Shown: positions 15,193-23,396, counted from the first letter of the stretch. The stretch: DNA of 47,736 bases from Clostridiaceae bacterium (GCA_016292785.1 JAEDFL010000010.1:1-47736), one strand, 5' to 3'. Notes: generated by a model not told the origin, from the letters alone. Made by a program: numbers and translations.

Positions 15193-16335
15193 GTGGGAAT
15201 ATTCAAAAAATTATCCGCTGCAAAAACTGCGGTTTCGGCACCGCAAACCTACAAGAACAATCCTTTCAGTCTTCTTGACAGCTACACACCGCTCTCAACG
15301 GTTCAGAACAAGCTTTACCGTGAGCTTCGTGAAGCTATCCCCATTATAGACGCCGCAATCTATAAGATTATCAGGCTGACCGGCGGTTTTCGTATCGACT
15401 GCAACAACAAGGAATGTGAAAAGGAGCTTCGGCGTTTTCTGTCCGAGGTCAAGGTCGGATCAGGTCAGCAGGGTATAAACTCGTTCCTGTCTGCCTACTT
15501 TGAACAGCTTCTGACCTACGGAACGGCGGTCGGCGAGATGATAACCGACTCGGAGGGTAATTTTACCGCCCTTTACAATGCCGAGCTTGACGACGTTGAG
15601 CTAAAACGTGCCAATGACGGATTTTCAACCGTTGTATGTGTGCGTGAGTTTGCTGAGGCGAAGCCTGTCGAATATCCTCAGCTTGTGCTTCTGTCGGTGC
15701 TCAACCCCGAAGCCGGACATCTCACGGGCAATTCGCTTTTAAAAGGACTACCCTTTGTCAGCAACATTCTGATGAAGATCTACAACACTATCGGCATCAA
15801 CTGGGAACGAGTCGGCAATGTCAGATTTGCCGTCACCTACAAGCCGCAGAACGATGTTGTTGACCGTGCCTATGCCAAGGACAGGGCGCAGCAGGTCGCC
15901 CGTGAGTGGAGCGAGGCGATGCAGCCGGGCAGTCAGCTCAGGGATTTTGTCGCCGTCGGCGATGTAAGCATCAAGGCGATCGGCGCAGACAATCAGATAC
16001 TTGACAGCGAGGTTCCCGTCCGTCAGATGCTTGAACAGATCGTTGCGAAAACAGGACTTCCGCCGTTCATGCTCAGTCTGAGCTGGTCGTCAACAGAGAG
16101 AATGTCCTCTCAGCAGGCGGACGTGCTGACAAGCGAGCTTGAGGCATACCGCAGACTGCTCACACCGGTCATTGAAAAAATTTGCAGATTTTGGATGGTG
16201 ACTAACGGCTGGAGCGAACAGTTCAGCGTTGAATGGGACGATATCACGCTTCAGGATGAGGTCGAGCTGGCAAAAGCACGTCTCTACCGTGCTCAGAGTG
16301 AAAGGATCGAACAGGAGTTGAAATCAGTTGAATAA
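15193..16335 (+). CDS. phage portal protein
   Basis: 380 residues, on the short side for portals but complete-looking. The GTG start follows AGGAGA by six bases. It lies after the large terminase and before the protease, as in HK97-like and SPP1-like heads. The segment EQIVAKTGLPPFMLSLSW, followed by SSQQADVLTSELEAYRRLL, matches the helical stem and clip region of portals. The protein would form a twelve-subunit ring at one vertex through which DNA enters. It overlaps the following gene by eight bases. Confidence 0.88.
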   Translation: MGIFKKLSAAKTAVSAPQTYKNNPFSLLDSYTPLSTVQNKLYRELREAIPIIDAAIYKIIRLTGGFRIDCNNKECEKELRRFLSEVKVGSGQQGINSFLSAYFEQLLTYGTAVGEMITDSEGNFTALYNAELDDVELKRANDGFSTVVCVREFAEAKPVEYPQLVLLSVLNPEAGHLTGNSLLKGLPFVSNILMKIYNTIGINWERVGNVRFAVTYKPQNDVVDRAYAKDRAQQVAREWSEAMQPGSQLRDFVAVGDVSIKAIGADNQILDSEVPVRQMLEQIVAKTGLPPFMLSLSWSSTERMSSQQADVLTSELEAYRRLLTPVIEKICRFWMVTNGWSEQFSVEWDDITLQDEVELAKARLYRAQSERIEQELKSVE

Positions 16336-17293
16336 AGAATACAAGAGTAATATTTCACCCTGCGAATTGACAAAAGATGATCTCGCCGAGATCAACCGCT
16401 TCACCGTCAAGGAGCTGAAATCCGACGAGGTTTACAGCTTCAATGTTATTCTCTGCGACAATGAAATTGACAGGGACGGCGAACGCTTCAGCGCCGAAGC
16501 CCTCGCTCAGCTCGCAAAGCTCTTTGTCGGTGTGACCGGTATATTCGACCACAATCCCAAGAGTGCAAATCAGAGCGCAAGAATTTATTCAGCCGAATGT
16601 GTGAAGATTCCGGGAAAAAGAACGGCTGACGGCGAGGAATACCTTTGTGTTAAGGCAAAGGCTTACATTCCTCTGACCGAAAAAAATTCCGATCTGATAA
16701 GCGACATCAACGCAGGGATAAAAAAGGAAGTCAGCGTAAGCTGTGCAGTCGGCTCTTTCACCTGTTCCGTTTGCGGAAACGATATGAGGCTCGGTCAGTG
16801 TAATCATATCAAGGGAAAAACCTACGGCGGCAAGCTTTGCTACTGCACTCTTTCCGATATTTCGGACGCTTACGAATGGTCATTCGTTGCAGTTCCGGCA
16901 CAGGTAAACGCAGGTGTGACAAAAAGCTATATAAAGGAGATTGAATCAATGGAAAACTGTATCAAGGCAATAAAAGACGGCAATCCCGTCAAGCTCGGAG
17001 AAAACGAGTCAAGACAGCTTGCCGAATACATTGCAAGGCTTGAGAAGCAGGCAAAGGACGGTGCGGTCTATCGCCGTTCTCTTACGGAGGAAACCGCAAA
17101 ATATGCCGTTCTCTCGGTTCCCTCTCTCTCAGGCGAAAGTATTGAAAAAATGTGCTCCTCAGTTGAAACCGAGGAGCTTGTAAAGATCAGGGACGCTTTC
17201 AGAAAAAAGGCGGAGGAAGTTATTCCCCTCTCGCCTCAGCTCAAAGCAAAGAAAGACAAAACAGCAGTCACAAACAACGATTTTAAATTTTAA
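16328..17293 (+). CDS. prohead serine protease fused to scaffold, with Cys-rich insert
   Basis: 321 residues. The N-terminal part (about 35-200) looks like a herpes/HK97-type prohead protease: likely catalytic His75 in FDHNP and Ser in KEVSVSC (136 or 138). FSFVAVPAQ-like WSFVAVPAQVNAGV closes the fold. Between the serine and the C-terminal strand lies a cysteine-rich insert (C146, C149, C158, H160, C171, C173) able to bind zinc. Residues 208-321 form a coiled, charged scaffold-like tail. The TTG start at 16328 follows AGGAG and overlaps the portal stop. The protease would cut the scaffold during head maturation. The catalytic assignments are by motif only. Confidence 0.78.
   Translation: MNKEYKSNISPCELTKDDLAEINRFTVKELKSDEVYSFNVILCDNEIDRDGERFSAEALAQLAKLFVGVTGIFDHNPKSANQSARIYSAECVKIPGKRTADGEEYLCVKAKAYIPLTEKNSDLISDINAGIKKEVSVSCAVGSFTCSVCGNDMRLGQCNHIKGKTYGGKLCYCTLSDISDAYEWSFVAVPAQVNAGVTKSYIKEIESMENCIKAIKDGNPVKLGENESRQLAEYIARLEKQAKDGAVYRRSLTEETAKYAVLSVPSLSGESIEKMCSSVETEELVKIRDAFRKKAEEVIPLSPQLKAKKDKTAVTNNDFKF
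16949..17293 (+). CDS. nested in-frame scaffold protein (internal start)
   Basis: Within the protease gene, AAAGGAG (16933-16939) precedes an in-frame ATG at 16949 by nine bases, at residue 208, exactly where the protease domain ends. Translation from here gives a 114-residue, highly charged, mainly helical protein ending KKDKTAVTNNDFKF. This is the same layout as nested scaffold genes in lambda-like phages (Nu3 within C). It is a prediction from the ribosome site and domain border. Confidence 0.6.
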   Translation: MENCIKAIKDGNPVKLGENESRQLAEYIARLEKQAKDGAVYRRSLTEETAKYAVLSVPSLSGESIEKMCSSVETEELVKIRDAFRKKAEEVIPLSPQLKAKKDKTAVTNNDFKF

Positions 17294-17305
17294 GGAGGAA
17301 TACAA

Positions 17306-18358
17306 ATGGGTTTTGACAATTTAAGACTTGAAAAAGGAATGTACGGCACAGGCCGCAGCTTTACACAGGTTTTGGAGGGACTTGATCCCTCCGAGAATTA
17401 CAGAGGCACCGAGCTCGAGGGACTTGACGCTTATCAGCGCCAGCTCAAGCGTTTCGGTATCAAGCCGCAGGGCTCGGACAGCTCGGTTGTCGGCAAGTTT
17501 TTCCAAACGAGCGACGCCGCAGTTCTTTTCCCCGAATACGTTTCAAGAGCCGTTCGCTACGGTATGGACGAGGCAAGCTTCCTGCCCGACATTATCGCCG
17601 CCACAACGAATATCGACTCCCTCGATTACCGTGCAATGAACCTTGAGATGACCTCGGCAAACGCAGAAATGAAGGTGTTCAACGAGGGCGATACCCTTGA
17701 AACAGCCGATTTCAAGGTAAGCGACAGAACGATCCGTCTCAAGAAAAGAGGCAGAATGATCACCACCTCATACGATGTGCTTCGTTTCCAGCGTCTTGAC
17801 GTTGTTTCCGTCGCTCTCAAGAGAATCGGCGCATATCTCGCTCAGAGCCTTATGGCGGACGCAGTTGATGTGCTTATCAACGGTGACGGCGGAAAAAACA
17901 TGGCTGAGGCTTGCGCCCTCGCCGCAGACGAATACACCTACGATGATCTTATCGACTTCTGGAACAAGTTCGCACCCTATGAGCTTAACACTATACTTGC
18001 TTCTCCGGGAGTAACCGCAACAATTCTCAAGATGAACGAATTCAGAGATGCCGCCGCAGGTCTTAATTTCCATGGCACAGGCAAGCTCATTACACCGTTC
18101 GGCGCAAATCTTATCAAATCATCTCACGTCACAAACAATACGATGATGATCGGTCTTGACAAGAGCTGTGCGCTTGAAATGGTCAAGGTCGGAGATGTCG
18201 AGACCGATTACGGCAAGCTCGTTGACCGTCAGCTTGAGCAGATCGCAATCACTTCTATCACAGGCTTTGCAAAGATTCTCCCCGGCGCAGTTAAGACTCT
18301 CGCTCCTGCCGAGATCTCAACCACAACCGAGGATCAGTCAGAGATCACATCAGAATGA
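17306..18358 (+). CDS. phage major capsid protein (HK97-fold type)
   Basis: 350 residues. The ATG at 17306 follows AAGGAGG. After an N-terminal arm of about 50 residues there is a segment around FFQTSDAAVLFPEYVSRAVR, typical of Firmicutes siphophage capsids of the P22-coat/HK97-like superfamily. The middle has RLKKRGRMITTSYDVLRFQ and a long spine-helix region. A threonine- and serine-rich tail ends the protein. It should build the icosahedral shell. The gene is intact and its stop overlaps the next start by four bases (ATGA). Its codon use looks like that of neighbouring host genes, which hints at long residence. Confidence 0.9.
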   Translation: MGFDNLRLEKGMYGTGRSFTQVLEGLDPSENYRGTELEGLDAYQRQLKRFGIKPQGSDSSVVGKFFQTSDAAVLFPEYVSRAVRYGMDEASFLPDIIAATTNIDSLDYRAMNLEMTSANAEMKVFNEGDTLETADFKVSDRTIRLKKRGRMITTSYDVLRFQRLDVVSVALKRIGAYLAQSLMADAVDVLINGDGGKNMAEACALAADEYTYDDLIDFWNKFAPYELNTILASPGVTATILKMNEFRDAAAGLNFHGTGKLITPFGANLIKSSHVTNNTMMIGLDKSCALEMVKVGDVETDYGKLVDRQLEQIAITSITGFAKILPGAVKTLAPAEISTTTEDQSEITSE

Positions 18359-18738
18359 GCTGCTGGGAGGTAAAAGACTATCTCAGCGAATTGACGGACA
18401 TTTCGGCATACAAGGAAGAAGAAATTCTTCCTTTATGCCGCTCCTGTCTCAAAGAGATAGAGGCAAAGCTGAAGCCTGACGCAGACAAAAACGACTACCG
18501 GATAGTTTCCGCCGCCGCAGGTCTTGCCTGTTACAAGCTGACGCTCAGGCAAAGCTCCTTAGCAAGCGAAGCGAATGTCACAAGCTTCAAGGCGGGCGAT
18601 TTAAGCATAGAGCAGGAAAATAAGGACTCCGAAAAGCTTCTGAGCGAAGCAAAGAGCTTTTATGAAAAGAAAATGCTTGAAATTATTCCTCTTTGCCGGG
18701 ACGACAGCTTCGCTTTTAATCAGATCAAGGTGATGTGA
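18355..18738 (+). CDS. head-tail connector-like (gp6-type adaptor) protein
   Basis: 127 residues, mainly helical, beginning MSCWEVKDYLSEL and containing a central helix with YRIVSAAAGLACYKLTL. Its place right after the capsid gene, its length and its helical make-up match gp6/gp15-like adaptors that sit below the portal ring. No catalytic motif is seen. It is translationally coupled to the capsid gene by ATGA overlap and ends one base before the next start. The call rests mostly on position. Confidence 0.6.
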   Translation: MSCWEVKDYLSELTDISAYKEEEILPLCRSCLKEIEAKLKPDADKNDYRIVSAAAGLACYKLTLRQSSLASEANVTSFKAGDLSIEQENKDSEKLLSEAKSFYEKKMLEIIPLCRDDSFAFNQIKVM

Positions 18739-18739
18739 A

Positions 18740-19069
18740 ATGACGGTTAAATCAATGTTTGAAAAATACGGTCAGGAGGTCACTGTCAAGACCGACGACG
18801 GCTGGAGCAGTCCGATTTTCGGCGCATTCATTCAGCCGCTGAGATACAAGAACAAAATGTATCTTAACGGCGTCAACACCGTCATAGGCTTCAATAGTCA
18901 GGGACACTACCTTTACATCGGACCGCCCGATCACGACCTTGAAGCAGAAGGCTGTCACCTTGAGTCAAACGGAAAGAAATTCACGGTTGACCGCTGTGAA
19001 AAGGTCTATGTCAAAAACGAGATTATATATATCTGGGCGATAATCAGAGAAATGGTGGAGGTTGAGTAA
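18740..19069 (+). CDS. head completion / stopper-like protein
   Basis: 109 residues, beta-rich, with FGAFIQPLRYKNKMY and a central HYLYIGPPDHDL segment. The small beta fold and the location after the adaptor fit the stopper (gp16/XkdH-like) group that closes the head. An AGGTGATGTGAA ribosome region precedes the ATG, and the stop codon shares a base with the next start (TAATG). The assignment is by size, position and composition, so it is moderate. Confidence 0.6.
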   Translation: MTVKSMFEKYGQEVTVKTDDGWSSPIFGAFIQPLRYKNKMYLNGVNTVIGFNSQGHYLYIGPPDHDLEAEGCHLESNGKKFTVDRCEKVYVKNEIIYIWAIIREMVEVE

Positions 19070-19902
19070 TGGACAGTATAGTTTCACTGCCGATAAGGAT
19101 AGTCGAGTGGCTCGGCAGTCAGGAGGATATGAACGATCTGACCTTTTTCGTCGAATATCCGCCGATCAAAAAGGCTGTTCCTCTGAGAAAGGCTATCGTT
19201 GCGGTCGGCATTGAAAACATAGAGATTGTTGACAAGTTTGTTGCCAACGATGACGGAGTGCTTGAACGTCAGGAATACTGCCGCACCGCAGAAATCAAGG
19301 CAAATCTGAGTATCTGCGTTCCCTTTTCCAAGGGCGGACAGGCGTGTCACGATATCTTTACGAGAATTGCCGACGCACTCACGTTCAGGACTAATCTGAA
19401 TATTGAGAAATCGGGCTGTGAGGAGATCGTTTCCGACCGTGACACCGACGCTCTTGTGATGAACGGCTGGTTTCTGATGAATGCAGATTTCTGCCCTGCC
19501 GCAAGCACCGATGAAAACTACGCAAGCTTTCTTGACAAGGAGCTGCTCTGCGGAAGTCACATCAGAAACGACGAGATTCACGTTACAGCGCAGGACAAGG
19601 AAAACTGGAACGATCCTTTTGAGGTCGGATTTTATGTCGGCAACGGCTCGTCCTCCCGCTCTGTCACTATCGGCTTCAAGCCTCAGCTCGTCATTCTTAT
19701 GGCGGCAGGAAAGCCTGCGGTGACGGTTGACTTTGCCAACAGCACCGCCAAGAGCTATATGGCAATGGCAAACGAAAATCTTAATTCACAGGGCTTACAG
19801 CTCACCTCGACAGGCTTTAAGCTTTCCGCTTCGACGACATCGAATATCACAAGCGATCTCAACTCGCTCGGAATGTCATATATTTATATCGCTTATAAGT
19901 AA
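19069..19902 (+). CDS. tail-terminator-like protein fused to a fibre-like C-terminal domain
   Basis: 277 residues. Residues 1-140 look like a tail-completion or minor-capsid protein (small alpha-beta, with CRTAEIKANLSICVPF near residue 71). Residues 165-183 hold HVTAQDKENWN, a linker common in phage baseplate and fibre proteins. Residues 187-277 form a beta-rich domain, starting GFYVGNGSSSRSVTIGF and ending SYIYIAYK, similar in pattern to C-terminal receptor-binding or fibre domains. Such a fusion is unusual. It is the last gene of the cassette and is followed by a terminator. No tail tube or tape-measure gene comes after it. Confidence 0.6.
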   Translation: MDSIVSLPIRIVEWLGSQEDMNDLTFFVEYPPIKKAVPLRKAIVAVGIENIEIVDKFVANDDGVLERQEYCRTAEIKANLSICVPFSKGGQACHDIFTRIADALTFRTNLNIEKSGCEEIVSDRDTDALVMNGWFLMNADFCPAASTDENYASFLDKELLCGSHIRNDEIHVTAQDKENWNDPFEVGFYVGNGSSSRSVTIGFKPQLVILMAAGKPAVTVDFANSTAKSYMAMANENLNSQGLQLTSTGFKLSASTTSNITSDLNSLGMSYIYIAYK

Positions 19903-19919
19903 TTTTCGGCAAAAAACAA

Positions 19920-19960
19920 ACCGCAGGCTTCGGCATAGGTCGAGGTCTGCGGTGTTTTTT
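19920..19960 (+). terminator. bidirectional terminator between the head cassette and glycosyltransferase genes
   Basis: ACCGCAG (19920-19926) pairs with CTGCGGT (19947-19953), with additional inner pairing. T runs follow on the plus strand, and the mirrored A run at about 19911-19919 serves the minus strand. The plus-strand T run overlaps the glycosyltransferase stop codon. Confidence 0.8.
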
Positions 19961-21212
19961 ATATGCAGGGATATCCTATTGAATTTATCTTTACCGTGTA
20001 GATTCCCTCATCGGCTTCAAAGCTCGGCATAAAGTCAAGAGGATCGTCACTCCTCATATCTTTTTTAAAATCGAGCGGTATTTCATTTTCTCCGTTGAAC
20101 AATCTGACATTGTCTTTTTTCAGAAAAAAGAACACGGGCGAAACGAGCCTTGCTTTTGAATCCTTTACGGCGATCCTTATTTTCTTAGTCTCATAAAGCT
20201 TTCTTCCGTCGGAAACAATGCTTATACCCTTATCGGTGCAAACAACGGTAGGGTGGCTGTTCGGTCGGCGCAGAAGCCAATAGAAAAGCCTGTTTTCCGA
20301 AACCGACGGATGCAGAACGATCGTGTCCTCTTCAATCCGTGCAAGCAGGCGGTCTATTCTGATATTTGCCTTCTCCCAATCCTCTCCCGAAAGATGAAGC
20401 GGAAGAAGCTTACCGTCCTTGAGCTTCCAGCGAAGATCGTTGAATACTATCCCCTGATAATAGGTCGGCACAAACCTTCCGAAGCTGTCAAAAAGCTTCT
20501 CGTAAAAGGTCATCGAGGTATCAAATATATTTTCGGGAGAAAACTTTGTAGACACAATGCTGTCAACATTATCACGGTTGTAAATGTATTCACCGTCGGA
20601 ACAAAATCCGATTTTCATCTTTTCACGCAAGATGTCACAGCAGTATTTCTCGTCCTCATGTCGGAAATTCGGCGTTGTATCAAAAAGCAGGTTATCCTCT
20701 CCCCTGTTTTTGATACAGATATTTATGTTGGTCTGTGTTATAAAACGGTTATCGGGATCGGTCAGATCATAAACCCCTGTCTTTGTAAGAGTTCTGTACC
20801 GATAATGCACGATAACGGGTTTTTCGCCGTAATACTGAATTATCCTGTAAGTCACGAGATCGACCTCGTCATACACGGTATCAAAAAAATCGGTAACGGA
20901 TTTCACCGTGTCGGCTCTGAGCTTATCATCGGAATCAAGAAAAAAGATATATTTTCCGTGCGATCTTGCAAGACCGTAATTACGGGTTTTTGAAAGTCCC
21001 TCGTTCTCCTTGGAATAAAGAAAAACGTTGTCGTATTTATCGGCAAACTCACGGCAGACAGCTTCGCTGTTATCGGTCGAACCGTCGTTCACAAGCACGA
21101 CCTCGATGTTTTCAAAGCCTATTGTCTGTTCCGTCAGGGATTTTAGACAGCCTCGCAGAAACCTTTCAACATTATAAACGGGCACAATCACCGTCGCCTT
21201 GTATTCAGGCAT
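19959..21212 (-). CDS. family 2 glycosyltransferase
   Basis: About 417 residues. The GT-A fold is shown by TVIVPVYNVERFLRGCL near the start, VLVNDGSTDNSE, and the metal-binding FFLDSDD (DxD-type) near residue 100. The C-terminal half has no recognised domain. The ATG at 21212 is preferred to an in-frame codon at 21260, because GGAGGTG lies eight bases before it. It overlaps the end of the preceding gene by eight bases, so both are on one transcript. It probably adds a sugar to a cell-surface glycan; donor and acceptor are unknown. Confidence 0.9.
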   Translation of the reverse strand: MPEYKATVIVPVYNVERFLRGCLKSLTEQTIGFENIEVVLVNDGSTDNSEAVCREFADKYDNVFLYSKENEGLSKTRNYGLARSHGKYIFFLDSDDKLRADTVKSVTDFFDTVYDEVDLVTYRIIQYYGEKPVIVHYRYRTLTKTGVYDLTDPDNRFITQTNINICIKNRGEDNLLFDTTPNFRHEDEKYCCDILREKMKIGFCSDGEYIYNRDNVDSIVSTKFSPENIFDTSMTFYEKLFDSFGRFVPTYYQGIVFNDLRWKLKDGKLLPLHLSGEDWEKANIRIDRLLARIEEDTIVLHPSVSENRLFYWLLRRPNSHPTVVCTDKGISIVSDGRKLYETKKIRIAVKDSKARLVSPVFFFLKKDNVRLFNGENEIPLDFKKDMRSDDPLDFMPSFEADEGIYTVKINSIGYPCI

Positions 21213-22239
21213 TGAAGTCACCTCCGAGCTTGCGCTTGCAAAGTCCGCAGAGCTTATCACGGATAAATCCCGGCTTCATACGGTACGCCTTGAAATAAAC
21301 ATAGGCAAAAATGCACCTTTTCAGGTCGGCGGCAGAAAACTTGCCCGAATAGAAGCTCATAACCGCATCGTTCGGCTTCATCGGCATAATGACCTCACGG
21401 TAGTCCGTATGCGTTCCGAGCCTGCGGAAATCCTCCATTGATATATCGGTTTTCAAAAGCTCGGCGTCCCAGCCGTAAACCGACTTGAACCATGCACACA
21501 CGGCGTAATCACCCATAAAAGGCAGCAAAACGCTCTTGAGCAGCTCAAAGGTCTGCCTGTGTTCAAGCGATGAAAATACCGACATAACGTTGCGGATATA
21601 GAAAAGAATAACACGGTCGCTTCCCGTCTGTGAGAAAACCCACGAATAGTTTTCAAGGCTCGCAATATCTCTTGCTTCAACAGAAGTTCCCGGAAGTGCC
21701 GAAATATGAAAAAGGCTTTCGTGAATAACCGTGATGTCGTCATATCTTGCATAGTCGGCGATCATATTCATAATAGAAAACGGAGTGCCTCCGGCAGGTA
21801 TTATTCCGTTTTTGCGGACTGTATCCGCAGACATCAGACAGCAGAAATATCCCGTTTTTGAAGCAATCTCATCGAAGGCAAAATCGGCGGAAAAGAGCTT
21901 GCCGTCTGCAGACGCTCCGTTGAACGCACACACTCCCCTTGCAAGCATCGAAGCAAAGGCGTCGGAGGAATAGGTTATATTCACATCGGAAAACAGCAGA
22001 TATTTTCCCTCTGACTCTATAACAGCCTTTTCAAGCGAACGGCATTTATTCTCAGACGGAAAAACCTTGATTTTCGAAAGATTATTTTCGCTGAGCGAGG
22101 AAAGGCTCTGCGTTTCTATTTCCGAGCAGATTGAAACATCAATATCAATCCCCTGTGAAAATACATTTTCAAGAAACGGCAAAAGCATATTTTCATTTGA
22201 AACCTGCGGCAAAATAATGCTTATATATAAATCGCTCAT
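21205..22239 (-). CDS. divergent glycosyltransferase-like protein
   Basis: 344 residues. The N-terminus MSDLYISIILPQVSNENML resembles a family 2 opening. The region near residue 80 reads LLFSDVNITYSS, where a DxD would be expected, so the metal motif is SDVN and may be altered. The C-terminal half holds basic, aromatic helices (for example FYIRNVMSVF and KRCIFAYVYFKAYRM) resembling those of teichoic or capsular transferases. An AAGGAG site precedes the ATG. Its activity could differ from the partner downstream, or it may be a helper subunit. No membrane segment is clear. Confidence 0.65.
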   Translation of the reverse strand: MSDLYISIILPQVSNENMLLPFLENVFSQGIDIDVSICSEIETQSLSSLSENNLSKIKVFPSENKCRSLEKAVIESEGKYLLFSDVNITYSSDAFASMLARGVCAFNGASADGKLFSADFAFDEIASKTGYFCCLMSADTVRKNGIIPAGGTPFSIMNMIADYARYDDITVIHESLFHISALPGTSVEARDIASLENYSWVFSQTGSDRVILFYIRNVMSVFSSLEHRQTFELLKSVLLPFMGDYAVCAWFKSVYGWDAELLKTDISMEDFRRLGTHTDYREVIMPMKPNDAVMSFYSGKFSAADLKRCIFAYVYFKAYRMKPGFIRDKLCGLCKRKLGGDFNA

Positions 22240-22321
22240 TTAAACAGCTCCTTGCTAAAACATTTTTTCTGAAAGAGTATGATTATTTTAACATATACGG
22301 CAATAAAAATCCACCTTTCAG

Positions 22322-22336
22322 CCGCTAAAAAACTAT
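22322..22336 (+). repeat. left 15-bp direct repeat flanking the IS30-type element
   Basis: CCGCTAAAAAACTAT is repeated exactly at 23049-23063. The pair brackets the transposase remnant and looks like a long target-site duplication. Confidence 0.75.
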
Positions 22337-23048
22337 GATAAGTTGTAAAATAAAATAGCCAAAAAAGATGACTCATAAAGACATCTCTGATATAATGTTA
22401 AGTGACCAAACTAAACAGGATTGGAGATATCAATATGAGTCATTTAAATAATAACACAAAAAGCAGGAAAGGTAAACACCTAAATTATGAAGAAAGAATA
22501 AAAATTGAAACATTAAGCAAAACAGGCATGAAATCAGAGGAAATAGCACTGTATATAGGATGCTCCGGAAGAACAGTCCGCCGAGAGCTGGCAAAAGGAA
22601 AAACAGAGTTATTAAACAGCGATTTAACGACAAGAACCGAGTATAGTGCTGATAGCGGTAAACGAACTTGACAAAATAGAAAGAAAAATGGGTAGCAAGA
22701 AATTTAGAGAAACATTTAAAACAATTACATGTGATAATGGATGTGAAAACCTTGACTTTGAAGGCATAGAACGTTCTGTGCTTACGAAGAACAAACGAAC
22801 AAAAGTATATTACGCACATCCATATAGTGCATGGGAAAGAGGAACAAACGAGAATAACAATAAACTGATTAGAAGATTTATTCCTAAAGGTGCAGATATT
22901 GGAAAATTCTCTCATGAGAGAATTAAGATGATAGAGCATTGGATGAATAATTATCCAAGAAGAAAACTAAACGGATTATCTTCATTTATGCTAATTAAGA
23001 AATTAAATGTCGCTTGATATTTGTGGACATTTTATATTGCAATTTATA
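22337..23048 (+). mobile_element. decayed IS30-family insertion sequence
   Basis: The 712-bp element lies between the two 15-bp direct repeats. The first and last 24 bases form imperfect inverted ends, matching at about 18 of 24 positions. A typical IS30 is over 1 kb, so an internal part is gone. The transposase is frameshifted. Long duplications have been reported for the IS30 member IS1630, which supports reading the repeats as a duplication. The element is not expected to move on its own. Confidence 0.8.
22435..23017 (+). pseudogene. IS30-family transposase, internally deleted and frameshifted
   Basis: The N-terminal part has the IS30 helix-turn-helix (LNYEERIKIETLSKTGMKSE, then IALYIGCSGRTVRREL). 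It stops soon after EYSAD at about 22650. The C-terminal catalytic part resumes in another frame from about 22650, with TITCDNGCEN and YYAHPYSAWERGTNENNN, which hold the second Asp and the Glu of the DDE triad. The middle of the protein with the first Asp is missing. GGAG lies eight bases before the ATG. Confidence 0.88.
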
Positions 23049-23063
23049 CCGCTAAAAAACTAT
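23049..23063 (+). repeat. right 15-bp direct repeat flanking the IS30-type element
   Basis: Exact copy of 22322-22336. It sits 11 bases before the -35 box of the tRNA-Thr promoter. Confidence 0.75.
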
Positions 23064-23074
23064 ATAAATTTTTC

Positions 23075-23103
23075 TTGACAAGCACGGTTTCATATGTTAA
23101 TAT
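23075..23103 (+). promoter_or_regulatory. promoter of tRNA-Thr
   Basis: TTGACA (23075-23080) is followed by TAATAT (23098-23103) after 17 bases; TATAAT at 23101 gives a 20-base spacer and is less likely. Confidence 0.6.
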
Positions 23104-23120
23104 AATAAGCGTTGTGACGT

Positions 23121-23196
23121 GCTGCTATGGCTCAGGTGGTAGAGCACATCCTTGGTAAGGATGAGGTCACCGGTTCGAGTCCGGTTAGCAGCTCCA
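23121..23196 (+). tRNA. tRNA-Thr (GGU)
   Basis: A 76-base cloverleaf with acceptor arms GCTGCTA and TAGCAGC, D-arm GGCTCAGGTGGTAGAGC, anticodon loop CTTGGTAAG with anticodon GGT, T-arm CCGGTTCGAGTCCGG and an encoded CCA end. Confidence 0.97.
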
Positions 23197-23226
23197 AAAA
23201 GCACTTCTTCGGAAGTGCTTTTTTTG
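23197..23226 (+). terminator. terminator after tRNA-Thr
   Basis: AAAAGCACTT and AAGTGCTTTT pair around CTTCGG, and a T run follows directly. Confidence 0.9.
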
Positions 23227-23396
23227 TTTTTTTGGGGGAAGTTTTTTTATTTGGTAAATAAAAAATATTTGTTTTATTCGGGAATTAAAATATTGTATGT
23301 GTTAAAATGATGTGACCCAATAAAAAAGAGAAGTAACTTCAAAATATGGTATAATGAAATTGCTACAAAACATTAACCAAGAAAGAAGTACTTCTC

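Noticed and set aside
13028..19960. Ordinary prophage with attL/attR
   Set aside because: I looked for direct repeats at the edges and for integrase or lysis genes and found none; the flanks are host genes with their own terminators.
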